Assembly (NCBI GenBank): GCA_049965795.1 | Contig: JBMFVW010000002.1 | Span: 1-64,000 of the forward strand | Direction of reading: 5' to 3' | DNA from: Acidulodesulfobacterium_A sp049965795 | Lineage (GTDB): Bacteria; SZUA-79; Acidulodesulfobacterales; Acidulodesulfobacteraceae | Length of the DNA: 64,000 nucleotides | Shown: piece by piece, positions 34,248 through 43,754 of the stretch | Numbering within the stretch: position 1 is the stretch's first letter | Layout: each line of letters begins with the position of its first letter | Translations under genes and position numbers: made by a program | The notes under the pieces: generated by a model | The model's database searches: none | Seen by the model: the letters and a program-made list of their open reading frames with translations, nothing else | What the model was told of the DNA's origin: nothing

Positions 34248-35681
34248 TTAATAATTAATATGCTCCTTTAAACTTCCGCCGCCCGCGGCAGAAACAGTTT
34301 TCAAACTTCTTTTTTTGTTAAGCCTGCTGTGGACGAATTCGTCGCATGTTTTGGTTATATCGCCGGCACCGAGGAATATTACCATCTCTCCGCCTTTCAG
34401 CATATTTTTCAAATTAGATTTAATATCTTTTCTGTTCGGAACGTAAAATACGTTTTTATATCCGTTATTCCTCATTTTCTCGGAAAGCGCCATAGACGAA
34501 ATGCCTTCTATCGCAATCTCTCCCGCAGAATAAACGTCCGTTATTATGACCGAGTCGGCAATTTTTAAAGAATTTACGAAATCGTCCATAAGGTCTTTCA
34601 TTCTGGAATATCTGTGCGGCTGAAAAACGGCGACTATCTGCCTGTTCCAGTTTTTTGCGGCTTTAAGCGTAGCGGCAATCTCTACCGGATGATGGGCGTA
34701 ATCGTCCACTACTATAAGCCTTTCGTTAGATTTTTTTATCTGAAACCTTCTTTCTACTCCGTGAAAACTTTCAAGCGCTTTCGCTATAAATTCTGTTTTT
34801 ATGCCCAGCTCTTTAGTCATGGCTATTGCCGAAAGAGCGTTTAAAACATTATGTATTCCCGGGACGGACAGCTTGAATTTGCCTATCATTTTATCTCCGG
34901 AATATGCATCGAAGGAAGAGGCATTCTGCTCTAAAGATATATTTAAAGCGTAATAATCCGCTTTCTGCTCTATGCCGTAAGTGAAATATTTTTTATTTAT
35001 AACCGGAAACAAAGATGCTAATAAAGGATTATCGGCGCATAAAACCGCAAATCCGAAAAATGGAATATTGTTTATAAAGTCGGCGAAAGACTGTTTTAAA
35101 TTTTCTATATTGCCGTAATAGCATAAATGCTCGTAGTCTATATTGGTGACGACGCAATAATCCGGTTTTAATTTTAAAAACGAACCGTCGCTTTCGTCGG
35201 CTTCGACGACCATATAATCGCCTTTGCCCACTTTAGAATGCATACCCAGTCCGAAAATTTTGCCTCCGACGACGAAAGTAGGGTCAACTCCTGCTTCCCC
35301 GAGTATCGACGATATCATCGAAGTAGTGGTAGTTTTGCCGTGAGAACCGGCTATAGCGATTCCTTTTTTCAGCGAGAGAAGTTCCGAAAGCATTTCCGCT
35401 CTTCTTAAAACCGTCAGTTTTCTGTTTTTAGCTTCGTTAAGCTCCGGATTAGCTTCGGAAATTGCGGTAGAATATACTACCACTTCGGAATCTTTTATAT
35501 TTTCGGGATTATGTCCTATGAAAACTTTGCCGCCTATAGATTCTATTTTTTCTATCGTCTGGCTGTATTCTATGTCCGAACCGGTAACGGAATAACCAAG
35601 GTTTATAAGAACTTCTGCTATCCCGCTCATGCCGGAACCGCCGATACCGATTAAATGAATCTTTTTGACGCCGTTTTTCAT
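34248..35681 (-). CDS. murC: UDP-N-acetylmuramate-L-alanine ligase
   Basis: 477 residues. IHLIGIGGSGMSGIAEVLIN is the MurC opening, the ATP loop is GIAGSHGKTTTTSMI, and VVDDYAHHPVEIAATLKAAK lies in the C-terminal domain. MurC adds L-Ala to UDP-MurNAc. Overlaps murG by 4 bp. Confidence 0.98.
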   Translation of the reverse strand: MKNGVKKIHLIGIGGSGMSGIAEVLINLGYSVTGSDIEYSQTIEKIESIGGKVFIGHNPENIKDSEVVVYSTAISEANPELNEAKNRKLTVLRRAEMLSELLSLKKGIAIAGSHGKTTTTSMISSILGEAGVDPTFVVGGKIFGLGMHSKVGKGDYMVVEADESDGSFLKLKPDYCVVTNIDYEHLCYYGNIENLKQSFADFINNIPFFGFAVLCADNPLLASLFPVINKKYFTYGIEQKADYYALNISLEQNASSFDAYSGDKMIGKFKLSVPGIHNVLNALSAIAMTKELGIKTEFIAKALESFHGVERRFQIKKSNERLIVVDDYAHHPVEIAATLKAAKNWNRQIVAVFQPHRYSRMKDLMDDFVNSLKIADSVIITDVYSAGEIAIEGISSMALSEKMRNNGYKNVFYVPNRKDIKSNLKNMLKGGEMVIFLGAGDITKTCDEFVHSRLNKKRSLKTVSAAGGGSLKEHINY

Positions 35682-36808
35682 AATTTCTCTCCTTTATCGT
35701 TATCTTTATTTAATATTATGCCTGCTATTTCAGCGGCAGAATCTTTTACTTCTATTTTTTTTAAATTATTATACATAGATTTTAACAAATCTCTATTATA
35801 AAATATTTTAGAAATTTTTTGTAATAATTCATTAGAGAGATTTTCGTCGTCTTTAGCAATTTCAAAACATCCGTTTTTCAAAAAAGCAAGAGCGTTTTTC
35901 TCCTGATGATTGCCTGCCGCATACGGATACGGTATTAAAACAGCCGGCTTTCTTAACAAAACCAGCTCCGACAGAGTTCCCGCTCCTGCCCTCGATATAA
36001 CTATATCGCTTAACCCGTAATAATCCTCTATACTGCCGGTAAAGGGGAAAACTTCGTAACCGCCTATTTTTGTTTTTAGATTATTTTTATAAAAATCCTC
36101 TACCTTTTCGGCGTCGCGCTGACCCGTCTGATGGTAAATAATTATATTGCGCGACAAATTATCGTCCATTTCGGACAGCATCTTTAAAACAGCCGTATTG
36201 ACGGACGAGGCGCCCTGAGAACCGCCGAAAACGAATATTTTTAAATTTTTATCGCCGTAAAAGTCTTTTTCTTTTTCAGATTCGGAAAAGGCATACTTAA
36301 ATATTTTTCCCCTTACCGGATTGCCGGCTGTAATAACTCTGCCTGACCGAATATGCTTTTTGGTTTCTTCAAAAGAAGCAAATACGGTTGTCCCGAAAAG
36401 CGCAAGAATTTTATTGGAAAGTCCGGGTTCGACGTTCTGCTCCATAACCCCGCAGTTTATTTTTCTTAACTTTGCTACGATTAATGGAATTAATGATATA
36501 TATCCTCCAAGCCCTAAAACGTAATCGGGCTTTACTCTTTTATAAACGGAGTTCACGTCTTTTACCGCATAAACCGCATTTTTTAAAGATTTTAATTTAT
36601 TCATAAAATTTTTTCCCGAAAATCCCGTGACGTTTATCGTCAACAGTCTGAAGCCGTAAACGTCTTTAACCTTATTTTCAATTCCTTTCTCCGTTCCGAT
36701 AAAATAAATATCCGTTTTTTCGTCTAACTCTTTTAATTTTTCGTAAACCGCAATTCCCGGAAACATATGTCCTCCGGTTCCACCGCCGGCAATTACTATA
36801 TTCATCAA
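35678..36808 (-). CDS. murG: UDP-GlcNAc:undecaprenyl-PP-MurNAc-pentapeptide transferase
   Basis: 376 residues. N-terminal IAGGGTGGHMFPGIAVYEKL and C-terminal FVFGGSQGASSVN and SRAGAGTLSELVLLRKPAVL are the MurG motifs. It converts lipid I to lipid II at the cytoplasmic face of the membrane. Overlaps both ftsW and murC by 4 bp. Confidence 0.97.
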   Translation of the reverse strand: MMNIVIAGGGTGGHMFPGIAVYEKLKELDEKTDIYFIGTEKGIENKVKDVYGFRLLTINVTGFSGKNFMNKLKSLKNAVYAVKDVNSVYKRVKPDYVLGLGGYISLIPLIVAKLRKINCGVMEQNVEPGLSNKILALFGTTVFASFEETKKHIRSGRVITAGNPVRGKIFKYAFSESEKEKDFYGDKNLKIFVFGGSQGASSVNTAVLKMLSEMDDNLSRNIIIYHQTGQRDAEKVEDFYKNNLKTKIGGYEVFPFTGSIEDYYGLSDIVISRAGAGTLSELVLLRKPAVLIPYPYAAGNHQEKNALAFLKNGCFEIAKDDENLSNELLQKISKIFYNRDLLKSMYNNLKKIEVKDSAAEIAGIILNKDNDKGEKL

Positions 36809-37935
36809 ATATTTTTCCCCTTAATGCTCTGAGAAGATATATTGAGCAAAATTCCTATGCCGATGCACGTTGCAAACATCGAACTGCCTCCATAGCTGAT
36901 AAACGGAAGCGCAAGTCCTTTCGTAGGCAGAGTGCCGAGAACCACGCCGATATTTATAAATGCGCTCAAAGTAATCAGGCACGTAATACCGTATGCAAGA
37001 TAAGTACCGAAAAGGTCGGGCGCGTTTATAGCTACTTTCAATCCTCTGTAAGCAAGAATAAGATAAAGTAAAATAAACACGGTCACGCCTATAAACCCCA
37101 GTTCCTCGCCTACGCTGGAAAATATAAAATCGGAATAAGGCGTCGGAAGAAAAAAAAGTTTTTCTTTTCCGTTTCCGAGTCCTACCCCATATAGTCCGCC
37201 CCGGGCAAAAGCGTACATAGACTGTATTATCTGAAAGCCTATGCCTGTTTTATCGTGAAAAGGATGAAGAAATGCAAGCACCCTGTCTCTCCTGTACGCC
37301 ACGGTAAATATTAAGAAATATGCGGCGGCTCCGCCGAGCGCCGCAACCGCCAGCAGATAGAATAAGGATACGCCGCCTGCAAAAAGCATAATAAAAGTTA
37401 TAAAAAACATAATCGAGCTTGTCCCGAAATCAGGTTCTTTTAAGAGCAGTAAATCTAAAAAACCCAAAAATATAAAAGGACCGATAAAAATAAACGAATA
37501 CGGATTTTTATCGAGCGTATCCTTTCTTTTTTCCAAAAAAATAGCTAAATAAACTATAAAAAAAATTTTTAAAAATTCGGACGGCTGTATGCTGAAAAAT
37601 CTTAAATTTATCCATCTTCTGGAACCTCCGGCGTCTATTCCGATATGCGGAACAAATACTAAAAGCATCAAAACTATTATTACGAATAAAATAATTTGAT
37701 AAAAAGATTTGAGCATATGATAGTCGTTGCGCATTAAAAACCATACCGCCAATCCGGACAGGGCGACGTATATTCCCTGCCTTAAAATAAAATGATAGCT
37801 AACCCCGTACTGAACTATAGAAATCATCGCGCTCGTAGAATAAACCATAACCAAGCCGAGCGATATTAACAGCAAAACCGCAAGAAACAGCGTTGTATCG
37901 TATTTTCTTATAAAAACTTTTCCGTAGTTAATCAT
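36805..37935 (-). CDS. ftsW: Septal SEDS glycosyltransferase FtsW
   Basis: 376 residues with about ten membrane helices. SEDS motifs GGSRRWINLRFFSIQPSEFL, KEPDFGTSSIMFF and GLALPFISYGGSSMFATC. FtsW makes septal glycan with FtsI. Identity as FtsW and not RodA rests on its position between murD and murG in the dcw cluster. Confidence 0.95.
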   Translation of the reverse strand: MINYGKVFIRKYDTTLFLAVLLLISLGLVMVYSTSAMISIVQYGVSYHFILRQGIYVALSGLAVWFLMRNDYHMLKSFYQIILFVIIVLMLLVFVPHIGIDAGGSRRWINLRFFSIQPSEFLKIFFIVYLAIFLEKRKDTLDKNPYSFIFIGPFIFLGFLDLLLLKEPDFGTSSIMFFITFIMLFAGGVSLFYLLAVAALGGAAAYFLIFTVAYRRDRVLAFLHPFHDKTGIGFQIIQSMYAFARGGLYGVGLGNGKEKLFFLPTPYSDFIFSSVGEELGFIGVTVFILLYLILAYRGLKVAINAPDLFGTYLAYGITCLITLSAFINIGVVLGTLPTKGLALPFISYGGSSMFATCIGIGILLNISSQSIKGKNI

Positions 37936-37944
37936 TGTAATTAA

Positions 37945-39390
37945 TCATAATTTTTCATAAAAATTATTTTTTAATTTTAATTTTTCAAAATATTTTTTGA
38001 ACATGTCCCCTCTTTCGCCGTAATCTTTAAACATATCGAAACTCGAAGATGCGGGAGATAGAAGAACCGTGCCGGAACCTCCGCTTTTAACGGTATCTTT
38101 TAAATAGTTAAAAGATTTAACGACTGCGTCTTCCATATCGCCGGCAAGCATATATTCTACGTGTCCTTTCAGCGTTTTTTCGAGTATTTCTTTAGTTTCG
38201 CCCATCAAAACGCATGCTCTTACGCTTTTTTTTACCGGTTCGACGATGCTTTCGTAATTAAAACCCTTGTCTTTCCCACCGAGTATAAGGACTATATCCG
38301 TTTTAACCCCCTCTTCGCTTAAAGCGCCGAATGAATTAAGCGCGCTTACTACTGCAGCTGGATTGGTAGCCTTTGAATCGTCGTAGAAATATACATTATC
38401 TATACTGCCGATGCATTCAACCCTATGCCTTAAAAGCCTGTAACCGTCAAAGGCTTTTTTAATCACGTCCGGCGGAATTCCGTAGAGCGATAGAGAACAG
38501 GCAGCCGCCATCATGTCTTCTATGACGAATTTTCTTTTATCGGCAACGTCTTTTAAGGAAATTTCGGCATTAAATCCGATTAAATCTTTAAGACGAAGAT
38601 TAATAAAACCGTCTTTGTAAAAAACGTCGCATTTGCTTTCTTCAAATCCGTATAAAACAGCGTTTGAACCGATAACGCCTTTTAAAACGGACGAATTATA
38701 GTCGCCCTGATTTAATACGGCAACGTCGTTATATTTAAGATTTTTAAACATCTTATATTTTGTAAGCCTGTATTCGTCGAAATTAATATATCTGTCCATA
38801 TGGTCGTCTTCTACATTAAGAAGTACGGCGATATCAGGTTTAAAATCGTAAATCCATTCAAGCTGGAAACTGGATACCTCCAGAACAAAATCTTCGTAAT
38901 CGTCTATGCCCGATATAAAAGGAACTCCGAGATTGCCTCCTACGAAAGTTTTTCCGCTTAAACCCGCCGCTTCTGTCGCGCTTTTGCATAGGGTAACCGA
39001 AGTAGTTTTCCCGTTGGTTCCCGTAACGGCTATAATTTTAGCTTTTTTCTCTTTTTGAACTTTTTGAAGATTATTATACGCAAATTCTATTTCGCTTAAA
39101 ACCGGAATGTCTGCCTTTCTTAATTTTAAAATAACATGATGGTTTCTATGTATTCCGGGGCTTACGATACATCTTTCTATATCCCCGAAATAGCTGCCGA
39201 AAAGTATTTCTTCGTTCCGCTTACTAAAGAACACGGCGTTTTTTTCGTCCGGAACATTCAAGCCGGCGGCATTTTCGGCAGTATCGTCGTATATTAAGAG
39301 CGGTCTGTTTTTTGCATAATCTTTTCTGCTCTTAATATATTCGTAAACGGCGGAACCTGTTTTACCGAAACCCAAAATTAAATCGGACAT
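37945..39390 (-). CDS. murD: UDP-MurNAc-L-alanine:D-glutamate ligase
   Basis: 481 residues. A short N-terminal domain (LILGFGKTGSAVYEYI), ATP loop AVTGTNGKTTSVTL, GNLGVPFISGIDDYEDFVLE, and in the C-terminal domain FYDDSKATNPAAVVSAL and ILGGKDKGFNYESI. MurD adds D-Glu to the stem peptide. It abuts mraY with no gap. Confidence 0.97.
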   Translation of the reverse strand: MSDLILGFGKTGSAVYEYIKSRKDYAKNRPLLIYDDTAENAAGLNVPDEKNAVFFSKRNEEILFGSYFGDIERCIVSPGIHRNHHVILKLRKADIPVLSEIEFAYNNLQKVQKEKKAKIIAVTGTNGKTTSVTLCKSATEAAGLSGKTFVGGNLGVPFISGIDDYEDFVLEVSSFQLEWIYDFKPDIAVLLNVEDDHMDRYINFDEYRLTKYKMFKNLKYNDVAVLNQGDYNSSVLKGVIGSNAVLYGFEESKCDVFYKDGFINLRLKDLIGFNAEISLKDVADKRKFVIEDMMAAACSLSLYGIPPDVIKKAFDGYRLLRHRVECIGSIDNVYFYDDSKATNPAAVVSALNSFGALSEEGVKTDIVLILGGKDKGFNYESIVEPVKKSVRACVLMGETKEILEKTLKGHVEYMLAGDMEDAVVKSFNYLKDTVKSGGSGTVLLSPASSSFDMFKDYGERGDMFKKYFEKLKLKNNFYEKL

Positions 39391-40446
39391 TTAAAAAATC
39401 CTCAGTTTAAGAGTTGACAGAGCAAATATCGTTAATATCAGAGAAATTATCCAAAGTCTTATGACTATTTTCGATTCCGGAACGCCTTCGATTTCAAAAT
39501 GATGATGTATCGGCGCCATTTTGAATATCCTTTTTTTTCTCAGTTTGTAAGAACCGACCTGAAATATAACGCTTAAAGCCTCGATAACAAATACAAACCC
39601 TATTATAATAAGAAGAATCTCCTGTCTTGAAACTATTGCTACATAGCCGAGTATAGCACCTAAAGGTATAGAACCGGTATCCCCCATAAAAACCGAAGCA
39701 GGATAAGAGTTGAACCATAAAAAACCTATGGAGGCGCCGAATAAAGAAGCGCATAATATTACGACTTCTCCTATGTTTTTTATATAAGGTATATGCAGAT
39801 AGTCGGCAAATTTATAATTAGACGCCGCATACGAAAATATAAGGTATCCGGCTATAGCTATGGCAAAAACCCCTATAGCCAAACCGTCGAGACCGTCTGT
39901 TAAATTAACTGCATTGGAAGAACCGACTACTATAAACGCCGAAAAAATTATAAAATAAACGCCGAAATTTAAATAATAGTTCTTAACAAAAGGAATTATT
40001 ACCCTTCCGAGAGATTCATCATGAAAATAAAGGGCTGCCGAAACGCATACCGCTATTAAAGTTTGGATAGAAAATTTATATTTGCCTCTAAGCCCTTTCG
40101 AAGAATGACCTCTTATTTTTAAAAAATCATCCGCAAATCCTATCAAAGCAAACGATAAAAGCGTTAAAATACCCATATAAATATAAAAGTTGTCAAGTCT
40201 GGCAAGCAATAAAACCGGAACGATGACGCTGAATAAAATTAAAAGTCCGCCCATGGTCGGAACGTCTTTTTTGTCGTTAATGTGCGATTTTGGACCGTCT
40301 TCCCGAACTACCTGCCCTATCTTCATTTTTTTTAATCCTTTAATAAATATTTTGCCGAGCGCTATCGATAATATCAGCGACAGTATAATGGCGTACGAAG
40401 ACCTGAACGTAATATATTTTAAAAAATTTGCATTTAAATTAAGCAT
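39391..40446 (-). CDS. mraY: Phospho-MurNAc-pentapeptide transferase
   Basis: 351 residues, polytopic. Signature stretches: HINDKKDVPTMGGLLILFSV, GFADDFLKIRG, NAVNLTDGLDGLAIGVFAIA and MAPIHHHFEIEG. It loads the muramyl pentapeptide onto undecaprenyl phosphate to form lipid I in the inner membrane. Lies between murF and murD. Confidence 0.98.
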   Translation of the reverse strand: MLNLNANFLKYITFRSSYAIILSLILSIALGKIFIKGLKKMKIGQVVREDGPKSHINDKKDVPTMGGLLILFSVIVPVLLLARLDNFYIYMGILTLLSFALIGFADDFLKIRGHSSKGLRGKYKFSIQTLIAVCVSAALYFHDESLGRVIIPFVKNYYLNFGVYFIIFSAFIVVGSSNAVNLTDGLDGLAIGVFAIAIAGYLIFSYAASNYKFADYLHIPYIKNIGEVVILCASLFGASIGFLWFNSYPASVFMGDTGSIPLGAILGYVAIVSRQEILLIIIGFVFVIEALSVIFQVGSYKLRKKRIFKMAPIHHHFEIEGVPESKIVIRLWIISLILTIFALSTLKLRIF

Positions 40447-40452
40447 ATAGAT

Positions 40453-42003
40453 TTATATTTTATATATTATAGATTTATCAATTTTACTTTTATCAATTTC
40501 TTCTTTAAAATAATCTTCGAGTTTCATGCCTCTCGAACCTTTAAGGAGTACTACGGCGTTATTTTTGTCTAATTTTTTAAAATAGTTTTTGAAAGTTTCG
40601 CCGTCTTTTATTAAAAAAAATTTTCCGGAAAATTTTTTTTCTTCCAATCCTTTCGTTACAAAATCGGAATAATCTCCTTTGTAAAAAATATAATCGGCTA
40701 AACCGCTAATTTCGCGACCAGCTTTTACGTGCTCTTCCTGAGCGGAACCGCCGAGCTCCAGCATGTCTCCGAGAACAAATATTTTTTTGTTTTCCGGATA
40801 GTCCGTTCTTATAAAATCCAGCGCGGCTTTAAGGGAATCCGGATTGGAATTATATGCATCGTTAATCATTGTCCATTCTCCGGTATTATCGGTTATATGA
40901 ATTATCTCCATTCTTCCGCGCGGAATATTAAAATTTTTAAAAACATCCGAAGCAATGTAGGCTTCCGGAGCGATACCGCATGCCGAAGCAATGGAAAAAG
41001 CGCATAAAAAATCGTAAATTAAATGTCTTCCGCCGAAATTAACTCCTATAACGTATTTTTTTCCGTTTAATAAAACATTTAAGTCCGTTTTTCCGGTTTT
41101 TTCGTTTAAAACCGCGCTTTCGCATAAAACATCGGGAACGCCGCCATTTTTGACATCTTGAACACTTTTAGCGCTTTGAACGCTTTGAGCATTTTTGTCG
41201 TTTATTTTTCCAAAACCGAAAGAAATAATATTTACCCCGTCTTTTATTTTATCTTGATATCTTGCCGGCGGCACTGCATCGTCTGCGTTTAGAACGAGGA
41301 AGCCTGCTCCCTTAAGACTGCGGGCAAGTTCCGATTTTTCCGTGAACACGCCTTCGGTATCTTTAAATTCTTCAAGATGCGCCTTTCCTATATTTGTAAT
41401 AGCTCCGATGTCGGGCGATATAATTTCTGAAAGCCTTTTTATCTCACCTTTTTTGTTGGTGCCTATTTCAAGAATAAGATATTCGGTACCGTTATTAAGC
41501 CGAAAAATAGTCTTTGGAACTCCTATTAAGTTATTATAGTTATAATCGTTTTTAAGAATTTTTTCTGCGCCGAAAACCGTAGAAAAAATCGCATAAACCA
41601 TTTCCTTAGTGGTAGTTTTTCCGCAGGAGCCGGTTAACGCGATTTTTTTTATTAAATTAAATTTGCTTAAATATAATTTTGCTATATCTCCCAGCGAAGA
41701 CACGGGGTCTTGGGCTGCGATAATAATTTTATCGCCGTATTCGGATATGTCGTTATTTTCTAAAAAATCCCATGAAACCAAAGCGCAATAGCCGCCTTTT
41801 TTAAAAACGGCTTCAACGAAATCTTCTCCGTTGAAATTTTTGCCCTTTAACGCTATAAACATTGCATTTCTGCCGAAATCTTCCCTAGAATCCGTAAAAA
41901 TTTCGTTAAAAACCAACGGACCGGTTCCGTTGCCGGCAATGATTAATTTGCCGTCCGTTGCGTTTAAAATTTCGTCTAAAGTTAAGTTGTAATTTATTTT
42001 CAT
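40453..42003 (-). CDS. murF: UDP-MurNAc-tripeptide:D-alanyl-D-alanine ligase
   Basis: 516 residues, somewhat long for MurF. ATP loop ALTGSCGKTTTKEMV (Cys replaces the more common Asn/Ser in this loop), ITNIGKAHLEEF and NDAYNSNPDSLKAALDF. An insertion near residue 270 contains a short repeat (NAQSVQSAKSVQDVKNG) caused by a decayed nucleotide repeat at about 41150-41200. MurF adds D-Ala-D-Ala, completing the pentapeptide. Confidence 0.96.
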   Translation of the reverse strand: MKINYNLTLDEILNATDGKLIIAGNGTGPLVFNEIFTDSREDFGRNAMFIALKGKNFNGEDFVEAVFKKGGYCALVSWDFLENNDISEYGDKIIIAAQDPVSSLGDIAKLYLSKFNLIKKIALTGSCGKTTTKEMVYAIFSTVFGAEKILKNDYNYNNLIGVPKTIFRLNNGTEYLILEIGTNKKGEIKRLSEIISPDIGAITNIGKAHLEEFKDTEGVFTEKSELARSLKGAGFLVLNADDAVPPARYQDKIKDGVNIISFGFGKINDKNAQSVQSAKSVQDVKNGGVPDVLCESAVLNEKTGKTDLNVLLNGKKYVIGVNFGGRHLIYDFLCAFSIASACGIAPEAYIASDVFKNFNIPRGRMEIIHITDNTGEWTMINDAYNSNPDSLKAALDFIRTDYPENKKIFVLGDMLELGGSAQEEHVKAGREISGLADYIFYKGDYSDFVTKGLEEKKFSGKFFLIKDGETFKNYFKKLDKNNAVVLLKGSRGMKLEDYFKEEIDKSKIDKSIIYKI

Positions 42004-42019
42004 TTTTATTCTGCACCCG

Positions 42020-43672
42020 TCACAAATTTATAACGGTTTTATAATATTTCAATACTTCCTCTTTATCGCTGAAATGAAACTTGACGTCTTTCACTATCAT
42101 ATAATCTTCATGCCCTTTGCCTGCAATAACCACCGTGTCGTCCGCTCCAGCTATCGAAAGGGCTAATTTTATCGCTTCCGCCCTGTTTTCTTCTATGATA
42201 TAAACATGCCTTTCCGACGACTCTGCAGACTTTTTGAAATTAATTAAAGCGTCTCCGTCTTTTCCGTCTATATATAATGCATTCTTGACGCCGGATATTA
42301 TTTCTTCGATAATAGCCGACGGCTCCTCGCTTCTTGGATTGTCCGACGTTATTATGCTTATATCGGCAATATCCGTCGAATGTCTGCCCATAAGAGGTCT
42401 TTTTCCTTTGTCTCTGTCGCCGCCGCATCCAAAAACGCTTATCAGTTTTCCTTTGGATATGGCTTTTAAAGCGGAAAGAACTCTTTCTACGGCGTCGTCG
42501 GTATGAGCATAGTCTATGCATACCAAAGGAGAGGACGGAACACCGGTATCTACCTTTTCTACCCTTCCCGGGACGTTTAAAAGCGATTCAATGCCGGAAA
42601 TTATAAATTCGTCCGGTACCGAAAGAGCATAAGCAGCCGCTATAGAAGCAAGTATATTATAAAGGTTATAAGAACCTAACAGCGTTGAACTTATATTTTT
42701 TAAAATTTTTTCGCTTCCGCTGCGGCGGTTATTATCCGCAATGCCGTATTTTATAACGGCGTCGAATTTCAATCCGTCTCTTAAGTAATTTATATTCTCT
42801 GCGGAAACATCCGATCCGGAGCTCAATCCGTATGTAATAATATATATATTATTATTATTGTTGTTGTTTAAGGATTTGAGTGCAATGAGCGCCTTAAGCT
42901 CTTCGGTAAGTTTTTTACCGTAAGGATCGTCGCCGTTTATAACTGCATATTTTTTAGTTTTAGAACTCTCCGACAATACTTCGGAAAACAGTTTCTTTTT
43001 TGCTTCGTAATATGATTCCATGTTTTTATGGTAATCTAAATGATCGCGCGTTAAATTTGTAAAAACGGCGGCGTCGAACGGTATTCCGTAAACCCTTCCC
43101 TGGTCTAAGCTGTGGGAAGAAACTTCCATAACGCATGCAGAACCGCCCGACCTAACGGTTTCGGCAAACATTCCGTTAAGTTCGTAAACATCGGGAGTAG
43201 TGTTTTTAGACTCTTTTCTGCCTTCCCCTATTTCATAGTCTATAGTGCCGATTAAACCGGTTTTGTTACCGGCGGCGTTTAAAATAGATTTTATAAGAAA
43301 CGTCGTAGTAGTTTTTCCGTTTGTTCCCGTAACCCCTATAAGTTTTAATTTATCGCCGGGGTTGCCGAAAAAATTTTTAGACATTACCGCATATGCTTTC
43401 AGTGCATCTTTAGCAAAAATTACCGTAATATTTTTTTTGTTTTTAAGTTTTTCCGCCGTTTCCGAATCGTCGGTCAATACCGCGGCGGCGCCTTTCGACA
43501 ACGCTTCTTCGACGAAGGCGTTTGAATCAAGATTAACGCCTTTTCTTGCGGCAAAAATACATCCGTCTTTAATTTTTCTTGAATCGTTCGATATGCATAA
43601 AATATCGGTATCGGTTTTGCCGTATGCGTATTCTATAAAATCGTTATTTTTTATAATATTTTCGATATTCAT
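42020..43672 (-). CDS. murE: UDP-MurNAc-dipeptide ligase for the third residue
   Basis: 550 residues. ATP loop GVTGTNGKTTTTFLI, TNLTRDHLDYHKNMESYYEA, and DNPRSEEPSAIIEEII; the DNPR motif is the usual marker for addition of meso-diaminopimelate, not lysine. A run of seven Asn (near residue 271) comes from a tandem AAT/AAC repeat at about 42851-42869. The protein is longer than most MurE because of such insertions. Confidence 0.96.
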   Translation of the reverse strand: MNIENIIKNNDFIEYAYGKTDTDILCISNDSRKIKDGCIFAARKGVNLDSNAFVEEALSKGAAAVLTDDSETAEKLKNKKNITVIFAKDALKAYAVMSKNFFGNPGDKLKLIGVTGTNGKTTTTFLIKSILNAAGNKTGLIGTIDYEIGEGRKESKNTTPDVYELNGMFAETVRSGGSACVMEVSSHSLDQGRVYGIPFDAAVFTNLTRDHLDYHKNMESYYEAKKKLFSEVLSESSKTKKYAVINGDDPYGKKLTEELKALIALKSLNNNNNNNIYIITYGLSSGSDVSAENINYLRDGLKFDAVIKYGIADNNRRSGSEKILKNISSTLLGSYNLYNILASIAAAYALSVPDEFIISGIESLLNVPGRVEKVDTGVPSSPLVCIDYAHTDDAVERVLSALKAISKGKLISVFGCGGDRDKGKRPLMGRHSTDIADISIITSDNPRSEEPSAIIEEIISGVKNALYIDGKDGDALINFKKSAESSERHVYIIEENRAEAIKLALSIAGADDTVVIAGKGHEDYMIVKDVKFHFSDKEEVLKYYKTVINL

Positions 43673-43754
43673 AAAATTTATTTTTTTACTTTTTCATTTC
43701 ATTTTAAAACCGACACCGTCTTTAAGTTTTTCTTTTTAAACTTTATACCGGATT

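Noticed and set aside
42240..42521. Arg-rich alternate-frame ORF inside murE
   Set aside because: It is a shadow of murE on the same strand, with Arg/Lys-rich composition and no family resemblance.
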